Part shown: positions 59,567 to 64,000 of the stretch, piece after piece
Layout: each line of letters opens with the position of its first letter
Numbering within the stretch: position 1 is the first letter of the stretch
Assembly (NCBI RefSeq): GCF_000967915.1
Contig: NC_022549.1
Span: forward strand, 644,366-708,365
DNA: 64,000 nt
DNA from: Paracholeplasma brassicae
Lineage (GTDB): Bacteria; Bacillota_I; Bacilli_A; Acholeplasmatales; UBA5453
Direction of reading: 5' to 3'
Program-made: the position numbers and the translations under genes
The notes under the pieces: model-generated
Seen by the model: the letters and a program-made list of their open reading frames with translations, nothing else
What the model was told of the DNA's origin: nothing
The model's database searches: none

Positions 59567-61978
59567 ATGATAAATATATTTAAAGATAAGAAAACGTTCA
59601 AAGAAATCTTCATCGATAAAGTCGAATCGACTTACGCCATTGATTTTAATGAATCAAATACTTATCAACAATACGTGTGTTTAGGTCAGCTTCTTAAACA
59701 GCATATCGGTAAGGATTGGAATCAAACAAGGAAAAAAGAAAAAGAGATGCGTCAAGTTTACTACTTTTCTATGGAGTTCTTGATGGGTCGTATGATCACG
59801 AATAACTTAATGAACGCAGGTGTCTATGACGTTGTGAAAGAAACCTTTGACGAGCTTGGACTAGATTTAAACGAAGTTGAGCATAAAGAGTCAGATGCCG
59901 GATTAGGTAATGGTGGTTTAGGTCGTTTAGCAGCTTGTTTTATGGACAGCGTAGCAGCGTTAAAATTACCAGTGCACGGTAACTCAATTCGTTATCGCTA
60001 TGGTTTTTTCAAACAAAAAATTGAAAATGGTTATCAAGTTGAGTACCCAGATCGTTGGTTAAAAGATATCCACGTTTGGGAAACCAGAAGACAAGAAGAA
60101 TCGGTTGATATTCCCTTTTACGGTCACATCGAAATCAACGTCGATGACAATGGTAAACTACATGTCTATCATAAAAATGCGGAATACGTTAAAGCGGTTC
60201 CTTATGATGTGCCTGTCATTGGCTATCATAATCAAGTGGTAAACACGCTTCGTTTATGGAGTGCGGAACCATCGGATTTATATGAAAATCAAGGTGGTAC
60301 GTTTGAATACCACAAAAAGTTAAGACAAATTTCTGAGATGCTTTATCCAAATGATGAAACAGATGAAGGAAAAATTCTTCGTTTAAAACAACAATATTTA
60401 TTTTCAGCGGCAGGATTAAATGCCGTGCTTAGAAAGCATAAAGAAATTTTTGGAACACTTGAAAACTTAAGTGAAAAAGCGGTTTTTCATATCAATGATA
60501 CACACCCGACGTTAATTATTCCAGAATTAATGCGTGTGTTGGTCGATGAAGAAGGCATGGATTGGGACAAAGCGTGGGACATCACAAGAAACTGTGTTGC
60601 CTACACGAATCACACCATCCTAGCCGAAGCATTAGAAAAATGGCCAATTCGCTTATTTCAACCATTACTACCACGTATCTACACAATCACTGAAGAAATT
60701 CACCGTCGCTTTGAAATGGAATTAAGAGCACACTTTGGTGAAAACGCAAGAGAAGTACTTGCGATGGCTATTCTAAAAGATGGTATGGTCCACATGGCTA
60801 ACTTAGCAATTACGGGCTCATTTAGTGTTAACGGGGTAGCGGCACTTCACACCGATATCTTAAAAGAAATCGAGATGAAGGACTTTAATGATTATTACCC
60901 GAATAAGTTTAACAATAAAACCAATGGGATTACACACAGACGATGGGTGGTTCAATCAAACCCAGAACTTGTCTCTATTCTAAAAGACACCATCGGTGAT
61001 GAATGGATTTATGACACAACAAAACTTGAGGGACTACTTAAGTTTACGAATGATGATCAAATTCTAAAACGTTACGATGAAATGAAGTTGGCAAGAAAAA
61101 CAGCCCTTGCGGATAAAATCTATAAGGAACAAGGCATTCAAATTGATCCAACCTCGATTTTCGATATTCAAGTCAAACGTCTTCATGAATATAAACGTCA
61201 ATTGATGAACGCACTACACATCATGCACGTATACAATGAGTTAAAGACGAAACCTGAAGTGCGTCAATCATTCCATCCGCAAACATTCATTTTTGGAGCA
61301 AAAGCTGCACCAACGTACTATTTTGCGAAAAAAGTTATTAAACTGATTAATACGATTGCAGAAAAAATCAACAACGACAGTGAAACAAGTAAATACCTAA
61401 AAGCCGTATTTGTCGAAGACTATAACGTCACCTACGCTGAAACAATCATGCCTGCAGCCGATTTATCTGAACAAATCTCAACGGCTTCAAAAGAAGCCTC
61501 CGGGACAGGTAACATGAAGTTCATGATGAACGGTGCTTTAACGATTGGTACACTCGATGGGGCAAACGTTGAAATTGGTGAACTTGTGGGTAATGATAAC
61601 ATATTCATCTTTGGTTTAGATGCAAAAGAAGTCACACAACTTCAAAAAGAAGCTACTTATAAACCTTATGATTTGTACTTGAATGATCCGAAAATCAAAC
61701 GTGTGATCGATCAATTAACCAATGGATTCTTTACGAATGTACCTCAAAATGAATTTGAAGAAATTCGTAGAAATCTATTAGACAAAGACCAATATTATAT
61801 TTTAAAAGACTTCGATGCTTATGTAAAAGCACAACAAAAAGCAAACAAGGCGTATCAAGATAGAACCGCTTGGCTGAAAAAATCGATGATTAATACAGCG
61901 AAGTCTGGATTCTTCTCAACTGACCGTACAATGTTTGAGTATAACAGAGATATTTGGCACTTAGAAACAATTAAATAA
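59567..61978 (+). CDS. glgP: Glycogen/starch phosphorylase
   Basis: The 803-residue enzyme cuts glucose-1-phosphate from the ends of glycogen or maltodextrins using phosphate. Marks are G-L-G-N-G-G-L-G-R-L-A-A-C-F near residue 111, H-I-N-D-T-H-P-T near 310, and the pyridoxal-phosphate lysine in G-T-G-N-M-K-F-M-M-N-G near 648. The family's usual length (about 800-815) is matched. The allosteric sites of animal enzymes are not expected. The gene has its own promoter and a cre-like element upstream. With glgB it suggests glycogen or dextrin storage. Confidence 0.96.
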   Translation: MINIFKDKKTFKEIFIDKVESTYAIDFNESNTYQQYVCLGQLLKQHIGKDWNQTRKKEKEMRQVYYFSMEFLMGRMITNNLMNAGVYDVVKETFDELGLDLNEVEHKESDAGLGNGGLGRLAACFMDSVAALKLPVHGNSIRYRYGFFKQKIENGYQVEYPDRWLKDIHVWETRRQEESVDIPFYGHIEINVDDNGKLHVYHKNAEYVKAVPYDVPVIGYHNQVVNTLRLWSAEPSDLYENQGGTFEYHKKLRQISEMLYPNDETDEGKILRLKQQYLFSAAGLNAVLRKHKEIFGTLENLSEKAVFHINDTHPTLIIPELMRVLVDEEGMDWDKAWDITRNCVAYTNHTILAEALEKWPIRLFQPLLPRIYTITEEIHRRFEMELRAHFGENAREVLAMAILKDGMVHMANLAITGSFSVNGVAALHTDILKEIEMKDFNDYYPNKFNNKTNGITHRRWVVQSNPELVSILKDTIGDEWIYDTTKLEGLLKFTNDDQILKRYDEMKLARKTALADKIYKEQGIQIDPTSIFDIQVKRLHEYKRQLMNALHIMHVYNELKTKPEVRQSFHPQTFIFGAKAAPTYYFAKKVIKLINTIAEKINNDSETSKYLKAVFVEDYNVTYAETIMPAADLSEQISTASKEASGTGNMKFMMNGALTIGTLDGANVEIGELVGNDNIFIFGLDAKEVTQLQKEATYKPYDLYLNDPKIKRVIDQLTNGFFTNVPQNEFEEIRRNLLDKDQYYILKDFDAYVKAQQKANKAYQDRTAWLKKSMINTAKSGFFSTDRTMFEYNRDIWHLETIK

Positions 61979-61982
61979 TAAC

Positions 61983-62021
61983 AAAAAAACAAATTGAAAA
62001 TGGATTTCAATTTGTTTTTTT
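61983..62021. terminator. Bidirectional terminator after glgP
   Basis: A 17-base-pair perfect stem with a 5-base loop; the arms themselves end in seven A's and seven T's, so it works on both strands for glgP and the convergent HAD gene. Confidence 0.9.
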
Positions 62022-62036
62022 CATGGTTTTAATCGA

Positions 62037-62855
62037 TTATTTGGTTAAAAAACGTTGAGTTAGGTAATTTCTTACCCCGCCTTGTTGGTTCGTCTCATCT
62101 AGAACCACATCAGCAACGGCTTTTAATTCTTTTTGTGCGTTTGCCATAGCAACACCTGTTGCGGCTTGTTCAATCATTTCAATGTCGTTTAGTCCATCAC
62201 CAAAGGCAATGACGTTTTCTTCTTCAATTTGATAATGTTGTCTTACAAGAGAAATTGCTTCAGCCTTAGATGTGCGTTTTTGATACACTTCATAGATGGC
62301 GTTTTTATAGTCACTGCCCCAATCCCTAAACGATAGAAGATTCTCACAGTTTTCTTTGATAAACGTCTCAAATTGAATTTTGAATGAGACATTCACAATG
62401 AACATTACACCAGAAGGTTCTGGTAAATTGGGTGCCGTAAATTCACCCTCAACAAAAAACGTGTCTTCATTCTCGTGGTACAACCAAGCCAAACGATCCG
62501 TACGCTTGTAGACGTATAAGCCATTATCGACGCTATAGAAGGCCGTAACGATTTCATTTTTTGTAAACGAAAAAAGTTTATCGATGATCCGTTTTGGAAT
62601 GGTTAATTGAACCTTTTTAAATCCCTTATCAACGGGATTTTCGATTGCTCCTCCGTTATCACTAATAAGTGGAGTATCTAGGTTTAATTCTCGATGATAC
62701 TCAATACAGCCTCTATAGGGTCTTCCAGTCGCAATTACTACCTTGTGTCCTAACTTTGAGAGTTCATTAATTGTGTCTATGGTTTTTAAATCAAGTTTAG
62801 AATCATTATTTAGCAAAGTGCCGTCTAAGTCACACGCAATTAAATATGGTTTCAT
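62037..62855 (-). CDS. HAD hydrolase, Cof/HAD-IIB type
   Basis: The 272-residue phosphatase starts with A-C-D-L-D-G-T-L-L-N (motif I, two Asp). Motif II is V-I-A-T-G-R-P near 40, and motif IV is F-G-D-G-L-N-D-I-E near 220, followed by M-A-N-A-Q near 236, typical of Cof proteins. The substrate is unknown; sugar phosphates and pyridoxal or flavin phosphates are known for relatives. The second enzyme of this class in the window (the other starts at 31567), but with clearly different sequence. A ribosome site GGAGG precedes the ATG. Confidence 0.9.
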   Translation of the reverse strand: MKPYLIACDLDGTLLNNDSKLDLKTIDTINELSKLGHKVVIATGRPYRGCIEYHRELNLDTPLISDNGGAIENPVDKGFKKVQLTIPKRIIDKLFSFTKNEIVTAFYSVDNGLYVYKRTDRLAWLYHENEDTFFVEGEFTAPNLPEPSGVMFIVNVSFKIQFETFIKENCENLLSFRDWGSDYKNAIYEVYQKRTSKAEAISLVRQHYQIEEENVIAFGDGLNDIEMIEQAATGVAMANAQKELKAVADVVLDETNQQGGVRNYLTQRFLTK

Positions 62856-62899
62856 AAAATACCTCCTTCGATTTTTACTTAAATAAAAGCATCTTCTAG

Positions 62900-62928
62900 A
62901 TTATCTCATATTAAGTGTAAAATATCAA
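62900..62928 (-). promoter_or_regulatory. Promoter of the second HAD gene
   Basis: On the - strand TTGATA (62928-62923), a 17-base spacer and GATAAT (62905-62900). Confidence 0.65.
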
Positions 62929-62954
62929 TCTAGGCTCTTTAAATCACATACTTC

Positions 62955-62983
62955 TTTATCTTTATAGATAAATGCGGTATAAT
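62955..62983 (+). promoter_or_regulatory. Promoter of the unknown membrane-protein gene
   Basis: TATAAT at 62978-62983 with a weak TTTATC (62955-62960) at 17-base spacing. Confidence 0.45.
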
Positions 62984-63002
62984 TCTTGTTAAAGAGGAGC
63001 TG

Positions 63003-63803
63003 ATGATTCTGATCTTATTTAGTGTGTTTGGAATTAATGTTGATATCGGTTATCTTGTGGTCTTTCTAACCGGGATTATGTTCGGTTTTTTACTATTATT
63101 GCTTGTTTATGTTTATAGCGTGTTAGCGACACTCAATAAAAAACGACAAATCAGGGACGCACAAGAGCCAGACATTGATGAAGAAGAAATCAAATTATTA
63201 ATTAAAGATGCCCAAAGCCAATATAAGAACAAAAAATTAAGAGAAGAAGTTGGGTTTGCAATCTATGTGAAGCAATTATCTCTTGATCTCTCAAAAGACA
63301 TTGCGGCTAAGTTTTATCCGAATTCAAAACACCCACATTTAGAGCTTACGCTAGATGAAACGCTCTTACTCGGGCATTACATTACCGATCGAATTGATCG
63401 AATATTCGAAGCTAGATTATTAAAAATATTTAGAAAAACAACGCTGTCTCGCTTGATGTCTCTGTATGAGATGAAGCAGACAATTGAAGATTCTGCTGTC
63501 ATGAAAGCAGAAAAAAAGTTTAAAGTAAGAAAAACAGCTTCAGCTATTTTTTCAGCCATTAATATAATTAATCCGGCTTATTGGATTAGAAAAGTGACCG
63601 TGGATAAATTAACACAATTGATTATCAATAAAATCGCATTATCTGTGATTGGTATTGTCGGTGAAGAGACTTATAAGATTTATAGCAAAAATGTATTTAA
63701 GGTTGAAAAGACAATTGATTCAGGTGTCGATCAACTGTATGAAGAAATCAAAGGCGATGTAAAAAAATACGTTGAGGAGGAAGATCTTGATGACGCTGTT
63801 TAA
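63003..63803 (+). CDS. Membrane-anchored protein of unknown function
   Basis: I do not recognise this 266-residue protein. It has one or two hydrophobic helices near residues 14-42, then a long cytoplasmic helical region rich in Lys, Glu, Asp and Ile. Recognisable local features are V-Y-S-V-L-A-T-L-N-K-K-R-Q near 38 and an alternating hydrophobic segment I-I-N-P-A-Y-W-I-R-K near 189. No catalytic motif is visible. AAAGAGGAG precedes the ATG. Its 3' end overlaps the next gene by 14 bases and contains that gene's GAGGAGG, so the two probably form an operon. Confidence 0.75.
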   Translation: MILILFSVFGINVDIGYLVVFLTGIMFGFLLLLLVYVYSVLATLNKKRQIRDAQEPDIDEEEIKLLIKDAQSQYKNKKLREEVGFAIYVKQLSLDLSKDIAAKFYPNSKHPHLELTLDETLLLGHYITDRIDRIFEARLLKIFRKTTLSRLMSLYEMKQTIEDSAVMKAEKKFKVRKTASAIFSAINIINPAYWIRKVTVDKLTQLIINKIALSVIGIVGEETYKIYSKNVFKVEKTIDSGVDQLYEEIKGDVKKYVEEEDLDDAV

Positions 63804-64000
63804 ACGTAGACCGATTGAAGAACTACCTAAAAAAGATATCCCGGATTTTCGAATTCCTCAGTTTGTGAAAATTGAAGGATTGAAAATGGATCAGAAGAAA
63901 AAGTATAAAACGTCTGAATTTATTTCACCTATTTTTGGTATGTCCGTTAAAGATAAAACGGTTGCACCTTACGTAATAAAAGATTCAGGCGACATCAAAA
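63790..64000 (+). CDS. Partial gene cut by the right edge; unknown, possibly FtsK/SftA-like N-terminus
   Basis: Seventy codons are visible and the frame is open to the edge. ATG 63790 follows GAGGAGG at a good distance and overlaps the preceding gene. The sequence is charged and proline-rich (R-R-P-I-E-E-L-P-K-K-D-I-P) with T-S-E-F-I-S-P-I-F-G near residue 47-56. A similar S-P-I-Y-G occurs in the linker of some Bacillota FtsK/SftA DNA translocases, but this is a weak hint and the ATPase part, if any, lies outside the window. Confidence 0.7.
   Translation, partial: MTLFKRRPIEELPKKDIPDFRIPQFVKIEGLKMDQKKKYKTSEFISPIFGMSVKDKTVAPYVIKDSGDIK

Noticed and set aside
1..64000. tRNA, rRNA, CRISPR, IS or prophage sequences
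   Set aside because: No TTC-loop/acceptor patterns, spaced repeats, transposase motifs or phage genes were seen by eye; the intergenic gaps are all accounted for by promoters, terminators or riboswitches.

Overview
The window reads as a contiguous piece of a low-GC bacterial chromosome from the Bacillota/Mycoplasmatota border, most like the Acholeplasma/Izemoplasma relatives. This placement is inferred from gene content; no marker rRNA is present. TGA is a normal stop: many genes end in it, and a class II release factor with the UGA-reading SPF motif is encoded. Mollicutes that read TGA as Trp are therefore excluded. Genes are densely packed and often overlap by 1-20 bases. Start sites have strong GGAGG/AGGTGA ribosome sites, and promoters are classical TTGACA/TATAAT, often with an extended -10. 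I see no tRNA, rRNA, IS element, prophage or CRISPR array. No intergenic gap exceeds about 220 bases.

Layout. 1-4.7 kb: end of an amino-acid ABC ATPase, a Fic protein, an MFS transporter, CvfB and an archaeal/eukaryotic-type prolyl-tRNA synthetase. 4.7-13.3 kb: a nine-gene V/A-type ATPase operon (G/H-C-I-K-F-E-A-B-D). 13.3-16.2 kb: a P-type cation ATPase behind a probable yybP-ykoY (manganese) riboswitch and terminator. 16.2-26.3 kb: yidD, an EF-G paralogue lacking the switch II histidine, an anion/Na+ permease, a ComFC remnant, hpf, a DUF975 membrane protein, sodA, a KtrB-type K+ channel, rqcH, gmk and rpoZ. 26.3-36.3 kb: uvrC overlapping a DEDDh exonuclease and a methyltransferase, RNase J, a HAD phosphatase, coaD, and a zinc cluster (Fur-type regulator, permease, ATPase, His-rich binding lipoprotein) with a dyad operator over its promoter.

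36.4-47.9 kb: the rimP-nusA-ylxR-ylxQ-infB-rbfA translation operon, an unknown gene-NfeD-SPFH operon, then priA-fmt-pgpA and a membrane protein with a decayed HD-GYP domain. 47.9-50.8 kb: a SAM-I riboswitch with a legible terminator/antiterminator ahead of metK, followed closely by DUF3137 and lemA. 50.9-59.4 kb: secA, then prfB, a YitT-family protein, an S41 lipoprotease, recX and glgB. 59.5-64 kb: glgP, a HAD phosphatase, and two unknown genes, the second cut by the window edge.

The most interesting signals are regulatory. Elements fitting the CcpA cre consensus lie at the promoters of the EF-G paralogue (14/14, just downstream of the -10), fic, the MFS gene and glgP (13/14 each), which suggests a carbon-catabolite regulon. 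Next come the EF-G paralogue without its catalytic histidine, the pseudo-HD-GYP membrane protein, the ComFC remnant kept beside hpf, and the uvrC-exonuclease coupling. I found no wholly new multi-gene defence or metabolic system that I could support from sequence alone.
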